Assembly: GCA_949357655.1 (NCBI GenBank)
Contig: CASHTG010000016.1
Location: forward strand, 1,612,001 to 1,676,000
Source: Parascedosporium putredinis
Lineage: Eukaryota > Ascomycota > Sordariomycetes > Microascales > Microascaceae
Length of the DNA stretch: 64,000 nucleotides
Direction: 5' to 3'
Below are positions 23,849-37,935 of this stretch, in pieces; the stretch's first letter is position 1; every line of letters begins with the position of its first letter. The position numbers and the translations under genes are program-made. Under the pieces are notes generated by a model. It did no database searches. It was not told the origin of the DNA and worked only from the letters and a program-made list of their open reading frames with translations.

Positions 23849-26664
23849 CTAAGCCTCAGAGGCTTCCTCATGCTCCTGGGGATAGGGAACGAGAGCGGGA
23901 GGGTCGGGGAGAGGGGGAATCAGGTCGGGGGACCGAAAGGCCACCAACATCTTCCTCACCGGCGAGGCAGAGCTCATCTGTCCCTTCGTGCTCCTTCGAG
24001 TCCAATGAAGCGGTACTCGGAACGGCGTCTTTGGGCGTGGCCGGTGGCTTATCGTTGTCGCGGCGGAGGCTGTCGGTCTCGCGGAGCGAGTGAGCATCTT
24101 CGCTTCCGTCGTCGTAATCCATAAAGTCGCTCAGGTCGGGGCTCGGCTCTTCCTCGTCCTCTGCCTGGCCGACACCCTGGTCCAGGTAGAAAACGATGCG
24201 ATCCTGAGGTGCGTCGGCAGGAGCAAACTCGCTGCCTAAAGTAACGTCGTGCGACTCTTCCGTGTCGGACCACGGCCCCGTGCGGCTTTGAGAGCGGGAC
24301 AAGGACTTGGGGGTTCTCGATAGCGAGCGAGGGGATGAATCGTTGATCCCTTATCCGGCGTCACGGTGCCGATCGAGGACTTGGAGCCTGACTTTTGAAT
24401 GGCCCTCACCGGGGCCATGTAGGCGGTGTCTCGTGTGCGCACCGACGACTGTCGGCTTAGCGTCTCCCCAAACGCCTCCTCCTCTTCTTCGAGCTCGGAG
24501 AGGGCGTTGCCTCGCATCCTCGCACGCTTCATGCGTAGGGCGGAAAGGAGCATCTCTTCCTGTTTCGTCACTGCCATGATAAGGCGGGAATTCGTCACGC
24601 TGGGAACAGATGGGGGCCGGACGTAGAACTCGACAGAATTCGGACTGAGAGGGGGCGTGGGCTGGTCAATGGAGCGGACAGAGTCGGTCCGCGCCAAGGT
24701 GTGAGCATCGAGTTGCCCGAGCGTGCTAGTGTCCTGGGTATGAGCAGGCGTGATGGTGACCACGCGAGCCTCCAGGATGGGTTGCTGCGTGGCCGAGCCG
24801 GCGCTCGAGGTGGACAAGGTTGACATTCGAGACGATTGAACAGAGGAGCTGGGGGTGGGGAGGTAGAGTGTGATAGGGAGCTCGAACGCTTCGAGATATC
24901 AGGCACGCGCGGCGGGTAGCGGCGCTGGGAATCGTCAGATAGGTGCTCTTGGGGGCAAAGAGGCGCGCTTCCCGGAGCCGGCGCTTGACTTTGAAGCAAC
25001 GGATCGTCGCTTTTCGGAGAGTGGCGTCAAGTAGCCTTCTTCCCGGAAGAGTCCCCTTCCTCTTTCTATCGCCGTGTCCCGTTGAGAGCGCTGATCAAGG
25101 TATGCGTCATCCTCGGAGTCGGAGGAGAGCGATAAAATGCTATTCTGGTGTAGGTCGGAGTCGAAGATACTCTGTGTTGTTCGCTTCGAGGCTTTCGAGG
25201 TCCTCGTGTGCCGGCTCGAAACACTGGTCGCATAGTCGGCATCCGGCATGATGGCAACCCTGCTCGGCGAGAGCACTTTGGTTGGGTCAAACTGAGGCTC
25301 CGACGTTGGTGATGGCGGTTGAGGGATGGCCTGGACGGGGTTCTCCGCTGGCGACTCCTTGACAACCTCGAGTCCTGTGGCAGCCTCCATGTCGAAATCA
25401 GGGCCCATGACCTGCCTGAAAGACATTTGCTCATAGTGCTCATATAGATTGTGCAGATCGGCGCTGTTCGCCATGTGGTTGGGGATGACGGGGGACTCTG
25501 GCACAATTTGCTTCCGCGAAGCGCGGGACGCGAATTCCTGGAGCTTCTCCTGGTCGACTTCCTGGAAGCGGCGGAGGCTAACGTCGCTCGCGAGGACATT
25601 GGCGAGAGGGTCATGACGGAAGGTGAGGTTTTGGTGGGTTCGGGAGAGAGCATTGAGTTTTGGCTATGAGAGGTGGACGGCCGCCCCCTGGGGAGCAGAT
25701 AGCTAAAGTCTAGACGCGAAGGTCTCTTCTTTTGCTTCGGGGGAGACATTGTCCCGTCGATATCCAAAAGGGTACTGGCTTTCGTGGGAAGGCCTTTGGC
25801 CATGGCTGAGGAAGAGGTCTGCTGCGATATCGACAGGGGAACTCTAGACTTGTCGTAGTACGACATGATGGTAGAGGCAGACTGCCGACGAGCCCGGAGA
25901 CCCGAATAGTCTGAAGGATCATAGGTGTCGATCCCGTTATGGCTTCGGGTCCCAGTTCCGGGCCTGGAGCCTCCGACCTTGAGATAGGCGGGGACCGTTT
26001 CGGAATCGGCCTCCCATTGCGAGGCGCCTTTCGCGGGAACTTCGGTGATGGCGCTCAGTGTCTTCTCAGTTGGATGGTGGCTCCGGACTGTACTTTCTGA
26101 CACGGCGATGCTGATGCCCGAGTTGGAAACACCATCCCAATTGCTACCCCCATCGATGTTTAAAGCGCCATTTCCGAGAATTTGTTGGGCTTTGGACCGG
26201 GGCGTATCCGGGGGTAGAGGAGAGACGGGTGCCGACCGCTGCTTGTTGCGGCTCGGAAGGGGAAGGTGAATTTTGATGATCGACCCATGGCTGTTATGAT
26301 CGACAAGAGTAGGAGCAATGTGGAATAAGCACGCGCATCCCGAGGCTTCTTCTACTACTTTTTCGTTCGTTTCTGTTTTCAAGCTGAACGTATTGGGAAA
26401 AAGACCGGGAGACTCGGCTGGGTGGGTATATGAAGTTAGGGTCGGAGGTTCGGTCTCGGCACGGAAAGCTAGCGAGAGAAGGCTGCGCACTCGAAAACGA
26501 AGGGCACTATAGCATATGGCGATGCATGATCTTCCACAAGTTGTAGCGAAGGCGGGTTCGGCGGAGAGCGGGTTCGTGACGCTGATTTCAGAGACGGGCG
26601 GCGAAGGCGGGAGCAATTCCTTGAAGCACAAGCGATTGTCTCGCCAATGTGGCCTCCAAGCCAA
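23849..26664 (-). CDS. Large low-complexity fungal hypothetical protein
   Basis: I do not recognise a functional family. A long Ser/Pro-rich protein is spread over several shifted frames of the minus strand. Legible blocks in order are NTFSLKTETNEKVVEEA and SHGSIIKIHLPLPSRNKQR (about 26.2-26.4 kb), FRHDPLANVLASDVSLRRFQ and NSADLHNLYEHYEQMSFRQ (about 25.4-25.6 kb), and PSVTNSRLIMAVTKQEEM with LLSALRMKRARMRGNALSEL (about 24.5 kb). An acidic tail DLSDFMDYDDGSEDAHSL follows (about 24.1 kb), and a probable C-terminus VPYPQEHEEASEA ends near 23849. The QEEM-LLSALRMKRARMR helix looks like the conserved core. At least four frame changes (about 25640, 24960, 24348, 23930) fit one-base run-length errors, one of them possibly an insertion. 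The true 5' end is uncertain; the first ~90 codons below 26664 may be intron or UTR. Confidence 0.6.
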
Positions 26665-26830
26665 CTCTTGGAAGACTAATGCTTACACGGGAGACCCTTA
26701 GGGTGACAATGAAGCCCGTCGATACGTTCGAGGCAGCTCCAAAGCCTTGGTTGCACAGGAGAGGTGAAGCTAAAGCAGAGGTAGGAGAAGAAAACCTGGG
26801 TTCGAAGTGGAGGGGGGACATCGACGCCAT

Positions 26831-29800
26831 AATATGTAAAAGGGATAGGATCGGTGGGTGGTGCCTTGGTGTGAACGGACCCTGGAGGTGGTTTCTTGCA
26901 CATGAACGACCGAGACGGAACTACTACCTCAAGCGCAGTTTTCCACTTACACTACCCTCGGAGCGCGAGATGAGAGAATGGGGAGACAGGACAGACCGAC
27001 CCCCCCAAGCAGACAAAAGTAGCTCAATCTAGTGCGCACCGGCTGCAGGCCTAATCTTTGGGGTACAGGTACGAAGTGAAGGGGTGCAAGGCAGTGCTTG
27101 GGCAAGGTCCTGGGGACCCCCGAAATTCCACTCCCTTGGCTCTCCGTCTGGAGGTACGAGCCAAATCCACCCTGCGGCGGTGGGGTACAAAGACCACATC
27201 GTCACACAACCCGCTTCCTGCCCCACACCCTAAAGCCACCATCTGCAGGAGTTGGCCAAGGCCCAGGGGTGGAAATGTTCTTTTTCGGGAAGTGTTAGTG
27301 GGAGTGGATGACAGACGGGGTGGGGTGCAGCAGCTGTCCCCGTCGAAAACGAGTCGAAAACGAGTCGAAAAACGGAGGAGCACTTGCACTTGAGGTATGA
27401 AGTAACTATTTGGGACACGCGGCGGGCGGTTTGCACTGTGCTTCCGTTCCTCTATTCAAGTCCCTCTCCGTCGACGTTGATCAAGCACAGCAGGACAGGG
27501 CCGGTCCTGATGGGGGCTGTCTGTCCATCCAGCCTAGGGTAGACCTGGCATCCCTCGGGAAAAGCAATAAAAGTCGAATGAGCGCCAGGGACATTTGATG
27601 CCACGAGGAAGAGCTGGCCTAGTGCAAGAAGAAAAGTCATGCCAGCCCACTACTCGGGATTTCTGAATGAGAAAGGGAGTGGGCCAAAGAAGGTAAATCT
27701 CAATCTCACTCAACCCCCAGTCCTTTGAGATGTAGACATTGACCACACACCCAATAACTATCAAAGCCAGGTCAGAGCAAAAAGAGGGACCTTGAAGCGC
27801 GAAACGCTCGGGAAAATAGGCGAGGTTTTGGTATGGCAAGACAGGATGAGGGAGCAGCAGCGCGCGCCGGCGAAGAACCAGAAAAGCAAATGGAAATGTC
27901 CGTGTCCCTCGTCTTCATGTTTATCTAGTGGAGTGTTGTAACTGTCTTCCGTCGAGTCCTCGGGAAGGCAATTAAGAATGTTTCTTTTTGTTTTTTTTTC
28001 CCCTTCCTTCCCCAGCTTCCTCAGCTTTCCCGCCCCTTTTGTTTTCTCTTTGCTTTTCCCATCCCTCAACCTCGTCGTCTCCTTTCGGCTTCTTGCCTGG
28101 CTGAATTTGCGAAAAGGTTGCATCCCAATGGCCGGCCCACAAGGAGGGGGCCCTAGTGCACTAGGGTGTTGACGATTCGCACTTGCAGCTGACTCTTCCA
28201 AGGGACCCATGGCAAGGACGGCCGAGATGATGGACTCCGACATGGCTCTCATTAATTTTTGCCAGCGCGTCCCCACCTTCTTCGTAGTCTCTCTTCGTGC
28301 TTGTACGTCGGAAGAGTCAAGACGTTGGCCGTAGGTAGTGATCTCGTCCCTTGGTGTTGACAAGTCAAGCCTACAGGTTCTCGCAGGGAGGCAAGGCAGG
28401 ATTCGGTGCCTTGTATAATCAGCAGGACCTTCCAATCTCTCAACTCGAGGCTGAGTAACCTCCTGAAGTGCAGCTGGGCCGAGGGTGAGTGTCACCATTG
28501 TCACAGGAAACGGTGGGGCTCCACAGACTGGGTATCCTTGTGCTTGTGAGCGAAAACAAAAATCGTCATCAGACACCTGAGGAGGAATAATAGGATTTCT
28601 CACTGCTCACAAAAATGCAATCAATTTCTGGCAAGGGGTCTCTCCTTTTTCATCATGGGGCCCAGCTCAGTCACCAAGAAGGATCGAATATTGAAGGGGA
28701 GACGACGAACAAAACCCTCCCTCTCCGAGATCACCAGCTCTAGTGCATCTGACAAGGAATCCCTACCGACGATTCAGGTCTGGCCGAATTCTGTTCGACG
28801 CAGACCTGAAATGGCCGAGATACGTCAAAAGACTCCAGCCTTCTTCTCCTGCCACGATGTGCGTCATTCGCTTGGCTGGTGCGCTCCAGACCAGGAGTTA
28901 ACCTAATTTCCCTCTATCCTTGCACCCAGACGATGGATACGAGTGGACTCTGGTTCTCATGGACTGTGTGTGTTAATATCTGGTGTATCGACCTAGAGCT
29001 GAATTCCAGCAGTCGGTCCACCCCATTGCTACGGATCAGGTCGCCCTGCCGGAGATAGCGTGTCTAGGTGGTTCCATGGATGTATCCAGTATGATAACCT
29101 GGTGGAGGTGGCTCGGGATCGGGAGGAACCAATTGCGGATGGAGGTGGACCTATAATACCAACGGCGCCAAATATCTCTTGGATTTCATGCAGAACCTTC
29201 AACGACTGGCGTCATGCCCTTACCTTGATCCTAACCCTAGAATTGTCGATATAATTTCAACTATACTCCGCTCCTCCACACTTTGTTTTCCGTGCGGGCG
29301 CCTCGCCTTCGTACATGAATGAGCAGCCGCTTGTGCTTATCGGGCACTCTTGAAGCATTAAGGCAAGACCGTCGATGATCGGGGAGCAGCGATGGTACCA
29401 ACAGGCTTTCAGAGCTAGTCTGAGCCGTGCAAGCCGTCGAACCAACTCATAATCCGCCCTAAGACTCTAGCCTTCCACGAGAATGGGAAATTATCATTAC
29501 TGCCTCGTTCTACCTTGGTCCAACACGTTATATTACCTTTCAACGTAAACTACTTCGTACCATCCTCACGGGATACCGTGGAAACGGTATAGCCGTGCCT
29601 AGTCCGGGAGCCCCTAGTGGACGCCCGAGGCGCTTGGGAATTCAATCAGTGCACTATTCTCTAATTGCACATTTGCCTGTGGTCATTGGCTTCTGACCTA
29701 ATTAGGAAGCCGAAGAAGTTGATGCGATCCATCGTCGTCTTCGAACTAGTGTAGCGTACTTGTAGAGGAAGTCAAATGAGCGGCCACGTGCGTACATGTA

Positions 29801-32800
29801 GCCAGCGGCGAGATAGCCTCAGTATCCTTCCCCAGCTGCCCGATTCTTCCCAAGTGCAAACGCGACTAGCTGCCATGCCGGGGTACGAGAAGGGGCGGAC
29901 AGGAGATATTACTACTTGCATGTCCAAGGTTTCGGCGACGGCCTTCCCTTCCCTTCAGTCAGAACTCGTAAACCAACCCCGAACGACGCCACATCGCCAC
30001 GCTAAGCTCTGGAAGAAGGCCTTGAGGGCGTACAAGACACACTTCGTCTTCAAGTTTCGGCAACCCTCACATCAATCGTTGATCCGTACTAGATCCACTT
30101 GTATTGTTGGTCCCCTGAGAACCCCATTTGGGGCCACGCACCTGCCCTGTTCCCAATGCGCTTCTTATCATTCGTGTTGCGCGCTGGTGGCTTCAAGGAA
30201 CGACAGACAACACGGGCCATTCTTGAAATTTCCAAGTGCGCAAGACGCATCTCAATCGCGGTCGGTGCACGCACGTGTTGCAGGAACTTTTAATCTCGAG
30301 GCCAACATTCGTTTGTGCATCACGGACCCCTCTCTAAATTACAACCTGTCCAAACGCCACGCCGCGTTCCGTCAAACGGAGTGGCAGGTACGCGAACCTA
30401 TCCTTTTGCATGTAGTCAGAAAAAGAGAAAAAAGGGCCAGAAGGAAAAGAGCAAGAAAAAAGTTGGCACGGTGGTGAGATGCACACAATGCACTTGAGCA
30501 ATGTCAACAGTCGTTGGAGAGGCCGCACGGACAATCAGCCACCATCTGCGTTGATGTGCAAGGGAAGCTCCCAGACGGGAACCCTGAAAATGGAAGCAAC
30601 GTCTTTTGCGCAGACCCGAAGCGGAAGGATCAATCATGATAGGGTCTACTCTTTTTTTTTTTTTCTTGCGGTCAAAGCCTCGCCTCAAATCATGACGAGA
30701 ACGGGGTTGCTTACGCACAGGCTCGAAAATCAAGCTTCCTGCCATCCCGTGTGGGAGAAAGTCGCGAGGGCTCGGGGCTTGGATTGAGGGTTCAAAGAGC
30801 CAAAGAGCCCCCTTGACTGTGCTGTTGCGCATTGACACGCCGATTGATTCAATACTTGGACAGGGTTCATTTCGCAGTGGTTGAGCCTGCCATTTGTGGA
30901 ATTCCCTAAAATTGCGACCCCAGGTCTGTCCCACACTTTTCCTGTCTGTCAAGTCTGTCTTTCTTTCATCCACGAGCCCACCTCCTGCCAAACCAGGACC
31001 TGTCCTTTTCTCCCGTCATCCCCTGACAGCAGTGGTTGAACAGCAGTGGTTGGCTGCTACTCTAGGCATGGAGTGAGGAGTGGACGGAACACGGAGCGCC
31101 GGCTTGTGCTGGGAGTTCCGCGATAGACGTCCAACCTTGCCTGGGATGGCAGAGGTTGAAAAAAAAAAAATGCTGAAAGATGGTTCGCTGGCTACGTCGC
31201 AGCGCAGTGATGATGTTCAAAGTCAACCAAAAGCCAGTGAGTCTATCCATGTCAGTCCTCCATCTTCATCACGCTATGTTCCAGATCGACACTCCCGCTG
31301 TAACGTTGAAGGGGCAGGGAGCGGCACAGGACAAGGAGACCCGTGCGAGTGCGTTGGAAGAGGCAGGACTGGACTGGACCCCGCCCGGGCTCTAGTGTTT
31401 AACAAATCCAGGCATTACAGATTCCTGGGTCAACGGCGAATGTGTTGATGGAACGGAACTCTCGCAAAAATGAATATTGCGGCAAGACCTGGCTAGTCGA
31501 AAGAAGAACGGTTTGGTTCGCCACAGCGCGAACGGGCGAAGAGCACGAGGAGCGATGAATAAGTGCGCAATAATGTTCTACCTAGTGAGAAGAGATGCGG
31601 GAGCGCCCTTGGGGGCTTGTGAAGTTTTTTTTTTTTTATACTACCCTCGGACGTCGCAATATGGCACCGGCCCTGTGGCCTGCAGCCGCCACAGCCCGGT
31701 CAGCAATGGGTCCGGTCCGATATGTTACCATCGCCAGTCGCTGCGATCTCGAGAACCATACACCAGTGTCAAAACTCAATCGTCGACGGCATGTACCACT
31801 CCTACATGTACACTATCAAGTCCTTGTCCTCACGCCAATCACTCGGCGAAGGGCCGGGAACGGAGTGAATTTGACATTCGTGCAATCCGTCGGTGCCGAC
31901 TGATGACGTCCGTGCCCCACGTCTGTCTTGGTCCCGTGATGCGCGTGCGCGGGCAAACCCCTCAATCAATCTGAGTGAAGTGTTCGTGCTTGTTGAGGGT
32001 ACCGTTCGAGCGATGAGGGGCAGCGGTTCCCTTGCTAATCAATTCTAGTTTAATGAAAATGCTGCCCGTCAATCTCGAATGCAGGCTGCATCTCTCCGTG
32101 TACTGGACGGGAGACAACCGGGCCGTTGCGGCAAAGGATCTTTGTCATTCTCTTTGTCCGGCACCGCTCCGTCTCCATGACTCGCCCCGATCCTATTTCA
32201 TCTCATTATTTCGCATTTGAAGCGCGGCGCATCAACATCGGGGGCCTTTTCAGGTTGGACCGCCTGTACTTGCGATGGCATTTTCCCCTACCCCTGGTAT
32301 CCTGCATCGGTGTTCCTCCTTACACTCTACCCATCATTGAAGCTTCAAATTCTTGCAGATGCGGGGCCGATCCCTCCAAGTCTCTCACCCCCGGTGCTTT
32401 GTCCGGCCTGTTATTACCGTATTGAATCCTTTTGACGAGGAATGCCCCTCATCCCAGCCTCTCAGCCTCCCCTTCCTCCCCAACCCCCACGCATGTCAAG
32501 GTTTCCGGCGCGAGGGTTATTGCACTCCCGGGAAATACATCGTACATGTATACCTCGGTATGGTCATTGGCCCTTTCAACGTGGCGCTTCTCAGCACCCA
32601 ATTGTCACCACTGGACGAAAAAACAAAAAAGGATAGAGGGGATGAGAAAATATCGCATTGAAAGACAAGCAAGCAAACTATCATGCTAGGAAAAGGAAGA
32701 GTAGAACTATAGTGGAGTAACCCGGAAAGAAAAACGAATAAATGGAAGACGCAAGGAGAGGGAGGGAGAAACCTCCCCCAAATTCGCAACGGAGAATCGC

Positions 32801-35800
32801 AAAATATCGGCTAGAGGGAATCAGGTTCTGTCAATGTCAATCTAGTCTGATGGATCCAGCAAGCCCAGCCTGTCAATAAAAGTTACGTTTTTAGTCCAAT
32901 ATCCCCGGAATGACCAGGGCCTTGCTCATCCAGATCTCCGGATACCTTTCACAACCTTTTAGCTCGCGATGGGCCAGGGGTGGTGAGATAGGCTGAAGAG
33001 CAGCTGGGTATTTTTCGGATATCAGCTACCGAGGGGTGAGATAGACATGGGTTAGGCCAGCCTCATGGCTTGGACAAGCCAACTGACCGACTTAGCGGCT
33101 CCTGAGGCCTGAATGATGGACACGAGTTTCTTCCTTCTTCATTGATCGACCATCGAGGGCTGTCACGCACATCGTTACTGTAAACTTGGGGTAAGTACGA
33201 AGAGTGCTCAGAAAAGACCAAACATGATTTGGAGAAGCGCGCAAGAATCGATCGGGGTCACCGCATCGGGTCATGGGGCTTTGCTCCCCTTTGCTTGCTT
33301 TGCCTTCATATTGCTTTTTCTCTTTCTTCGTTCCCCTGCGTTCTCAGAGCTTCTAGGCGCTGCTCACAGCGAGTAGGTGGCTGAAAAGGGGGTGGCCCAG
33401 CCGAGGGATGGGCTATAGCGCCCTTGAGGCACAAACAGTGGATGCCGGCTCATGAGGTTCTTGTGGCTGCCCATTCCCCTTCAAAGGCCTTTGGCGAGCA
33501 ACATTATTCGACGCCTAGTTAAATTTGGCCCTGGGCCACATCGCCCGTCCGGACCCCACCGCGTGGCCGTGGCAGCACTAGTGGATTTACGGTGGGACAC
33601 TATCAATGACTATCACATTTTTCTCCTGACCGTCAAAAGGGAAGGGGGATAGGGCAACCGCCTGGCGCTCTTTTTATGGTGATGAGCTCTGCGAACCAAA
33701 CCCTCGCTGGCAAGGGGAATTGGGATTGCCCCGATTCAACGGGGTAATCAAAAGCTGTCCGATCAAAGATCGGCAAGATCGATTACTAGTCGATGCTTTT
33801 CAGCTAGTCTCAGCCCCTTGCAGATGGCCTGGCCGCGTCTGGAGCCACGAGGAGGGAAAAGCAATGACCCATCGATGAAGTTTGACCGGGTCGACGATGA
33901 AGAGATCAATGGCGGCCGTTACAGCTCGTGAGAGGCTCCAACGTCGCAAGACCTGCGCCTCGAACGTCTGCCATGGTTCTACAGGCAAACGAGGGCCTCC
34001 TGGTATAATGCTGAAAGTTTCTTCTCTGCCCAAGACTGAGCGGGTACTACTGTTCCGGGCTGTCCGGACGGCAATGATGCCAAAGGGGAGGACAAAGGGT
34101 ATTGATTATATCCAGAACGGAGGAGGGAGAACAATTCAGTCTGCGGCCGTTGTCTAACCCTTTTCACGGCCAGGTTTCTCTCGGACACGCTTTCCCTTAC
34201 CCTAAACTTGATATTGGACACAACTAGGTAGGTATCACAAGCAGGGTTTTTACCAAGGATTTCGAAGGCTCCAGTGGCGTTGGGGGTGTGATGCTCTGAA
34301 CGCCCCTTTTGCATTGATTGGGCTTGACCAATTGCCCACTGATGAATGGATAATGACACCACTGATAATAATAAAATAGACGTTGAAGGGTGCAATAATG
34401 CAGCCCGTTGAAGGATTCGCGGGGCTGCTTGATGCAGCGTCCAAGCTACGAAGTAGGTGAAGTGAATACATCAACTGGATCAATTATGATGGGGTTTTGG
34501 CTTCCCTGTCGCTCACCCAGCAGCTTTTTTCTTTCTTTTCAATGTTCTTGAGGGAGAGTGTTTTCAATGTTCCCTGTGGCTTCTCAGGATACCACCAATG
34601 TACCTCGGTACCCAGTGCACCAATACTGTCCGTATCGAGAGCAAGCACTCCCCCGCCTCCTTTCCCCTCACACAAGGGACAATGATCCCCCTTCCCGCCG
34701 TCTCATCCACATCCGCGCGCCGTTTGCTCGCATTGAAGTCGTCCCGTGTTGCGTTGGCCGCTTTGAGGGGGTCGGACCTACTCTTCTGATATTCACAATC
34801 AAATTCTTTCCGTCCTTGTTTCTTTCTTGTCTGTGTTTCCTCACCCACGCACCAGGATGGTTCTGCTTTCGGCCGGGTTGCTTTTTGTTTCCTCCCCTCG
34901 GGCTCCTGGTCCCTCCTCCGTCCTCTGGCCACCCGCCACAATGCGCCTAGGGCGTGTCACGTCCTGAGGACTGAGCAGAGTTGCGGAGCGGCCGAGTCAG
35001 TGAATCCCGTCCGTCCTTCCCAAGCCAGGCGCCCTTGGTATTCGCTATTCGGTCAAAGTGCCAACCGATCGCCCTCCTATCTGCACTAAACGAGCGCTAT
35101 CTCACGCGTTTCCCGAAAGCATCGAGAAACAATTTACTACTTGTAGCTCTTTACCTGTTCATAAGCTAAGGAAAAGAAGCTAACCGGTTGTAATAACCTT
35201 CAGTGAAAGAGTTAGAAGAACAACTCGGACGCCCCAGCCCAGGCTTCTAGCGCTCATCCCCACTTTCTCTTTTCTCGGTGTCCTCAAGCCGACAGATGCA
35301 CGGATGCACCGAGCACCTCCATCCCCCTGCTTGCTTTCTTTTGCCCGCCCCTTCTTTGCTTTGTCGTTCACATCGTCCTTACCCTATTCGCTCCCCTTGC
35401 GGACCATGACGGACTAGTCTTTCTTGCTCTCGTCTTGCGTCACTGACGAATTCGTCCTGCGCCAGCGACCAAAGTGGAGTCTTGGCTCTCCGGTGAGAGC
35501 ATGAAGGCTCCTGCGCACCTTAGCCGCTTTTGTTTCTTGACATGCCCATGATCTTGGACGGTGGCCAGGCCACCCTCCCAAATTCGGTGCTTGAACCACC
35601 CTTACCAGGGTCGTGAGGGGCAAAGCCGCATGCGATGCGGGTGCCAAAAGGGAATGATCGCTTTGGCCCTCGCCGTCCTTGGACACACAAGGCGACCTGA
35701 TTCAGACGGGTCCTGTGTTGATGCGTATGCGGGTTCCCTTCCCCTCCAAGCAAAAATCCTAATGAAGCCAAGGTGTGAAGGGGCTGGTGGCCAACATGGA

Positions 35801-37935
35801 TCTTGAGCGAAGGCGCAATTATCTGTATCTGTTGGGCCCTGACCGCAAGTGTGTGATTTGTGTTAGCCCGGGATGCCCTGTCTTTCTCCTGCTTTCTTAC
35901 CCTTTTTCCTTTTCTTTTCTTTACTTTTTTTCTCTTCTTTATGGGAGAAGGTCAGCATCTGCAGCAAGGTGCGCTGCCGTCTTGACATGCGACAAATGGC
36001 ACACCCCCACCGCATCGTTCACTATATCCCAACGACGGGTGATCGTGCCATGTCGTTGCTAGTTAAGAGATGTCGAGCATCGCAACGCAGCAGAGATCGG
36101 CGGTAGTCGATCGTGCCTGTCCAAGCCGACCCCGTCCAAGTCGTCAAAACCCATGGATTGAGCCGCGATGGTCAAAACCTGGAATCTGACAGCTCGCAGC
36201 GCCGATCCTGTGTCGAACCTGTCAAAGACTGTATCCATTCTCAATCTCCCTGCAGGGCTGGGGATCATTTCCCAGAAACTAAGCAGCTCCGGTTGGTGGG
36301 TGTCATGCTGCGACTCTGGAAGCGCCACATATTACTGAAATCTTTTTCTTTTTTCAAAATTGTTTCTTGAGCGCAGACTTTTGGGTTGGATCGAGAGGAC
36401 CTTATGGGAAACGATTCCTACGCGTCCCACAGACCGCCGTTCCCGCCTCCCTGGGCAGGTGTCAGCCGTCATTGGCTCTCGTGCACACTCTAGGGTCTCT
36501 TTTGCTTTCTCCCTGCGGTTAGGTCCCTCGGAAAGACTGCTTTTTCCGTCCTGCATTCCGCTGCCGCTGCAGCTATCTCATTCCAGTCGTGATGCTTCTC
36601 TGGTAACTTGGAAAGCTGGAAGCGACGGGACTGGGAGGTTACCGTTTGATCATGTATGGTGCGGGATCCGGGCTCCTCCCCGCGCATACACACACACGCA
36701 CACACACACACACACACACCACATCGCGTTCCACTCATCGTATACACAGAGAGGCGCATCTCTCCGCACGCGCTGATGCATCGGAAGATTGGTCTGCGCC
36801 TTTATTGTCTCTGCCGACATCTGGACCGTGTCCCAGGATCCAAAATGCACTTAATCTCGGGTGCACTCCCGCCCCGTGTAGACACTACTGGGTGCAAGGC
36901 AACCATACCATGATGGCCGACGAGCCCAACGATGCTGATCTTGGCTAAGCTAGTGCGCGTGCGCTCGCCTTGTGCTTCCTCCAAGGCGCTTACTACTTAA
37001 CAGGAGGAAGAAGCAAGTACGTTTTATCAGCCGGCTCGTGGTTTGATGAGCGACAAGGGAGTAGAAGTTTCGAGAGCGGTAAAAAAAAATAAAAAAGCAT
37101 GTTCATTCTGCACCAGACTAACACTCGGTGATGAATATACGAAATAAGTGTGGGGTTTCCAGCCCCGTCTAGTTCAAGGTCATACATCCATGGATATTCC
37201 TCCCCAGTGCATATACAGCACATGTGCCTAGTACTCCTAAAATACCAATCCTTCGTCTTGATGCCAGGTGGGGTCCGTTCTCCTCAAGATTTGACCCTGT
37301 ATAGCGGGTCTCCTTTCTTCACGCCTAAAACGGGGTGAGGAGAGGTATAGTGCCCGTTGGCGAAGCAGAAAGAGCGGGACTTTCAGCTCACTAGAAAGGG
37401 GATAATCTTGTTTTTATATGCGTGTCTGTAGTATCGACAAACGCGCGACATCTGTCCCCTAAGTCGCTAACTTGGTTGTAATATTGCAATGACGTGGGCT
37501 CCCGTTGATTACATGTAGCGAGTAGATCAATGTTTTCCATTTTATTATGTGGTGGTATCCAGCTCGAGCTGTTGAGTCGGGGAGTTGCATTGTAACGTAA
37601 AAAAAGAAGAAATTATGGTTGCTTTTCTCGGAGCCCAGCTTGTTGAAGCTACCTGCCATGAGAAAATGAGAAGCAGTAACGCTTCAATATAAGATGAGAT
37701 CCGCAAGGAATCCGCAGAGAAAGAGTTGGGTTTTACTTTCCGCAACCTCCTCTTCTCTTGCCCCGCCGCCTCCCTTGATGCAAGAGGAGCAGGGTGATTA
37801 GCTATGGCTCCAGGGATCCTGCAGCTTTGATGATCTGGCGTGGCGCAAGTGATGCGTAGTCGCTGGGCCCAACGACTTATTTGTGTCAAAAGACGATCCA
37901 AACCAGGTGTGAGTGGAATATGGAACAGGGCACCA
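26831..37935. other. About 11 kb without recognisable genes
   Basis: No conserved domain could be read on either strand. The longest frames (minus 27761-28603, 280 codons; plus 29776-30477, 233 codons) have no domain, transmembrane or signal features and unbiased composition. A minus frame at 33979-34395 begins with a signal-peptide-like stretch (MHPSTSILLLSVVSLSIHQ) but has no other support. The region has many homopolymer T tracts (30651-30664, 31626-31637) and a (CA)n tract. Indel errors could be hiding a gene. Confidence 0.45.
36687..36719. repeat. (CA)n microsatellite
   Basis: About 15 CA units with one GC interruption, in the gene-poor region. Confidence 0.85.

Noticed and set aside
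27761..28603. 280-codon open frame on the minus strand
   Set aside because: Longest frame in the gene-poor region, but with no domain, no signal peptide and a Lys-rich stretch that is only the complement of a T/C tract. Left as possible but unsupported.
29776..30477. 233-codon open frame on the plus strand
   Set aside because: Composition like random sequence and a poly-Lys/Arg end from an A-rich tract; no family.
33979..34395. 138-codon minus frame with a signal-peptide-like start
   Set aside because: Only the first ~24 residues look meaningful. The rest has no Cys pattern or domain, so a small secreted protein cannot be claimed.
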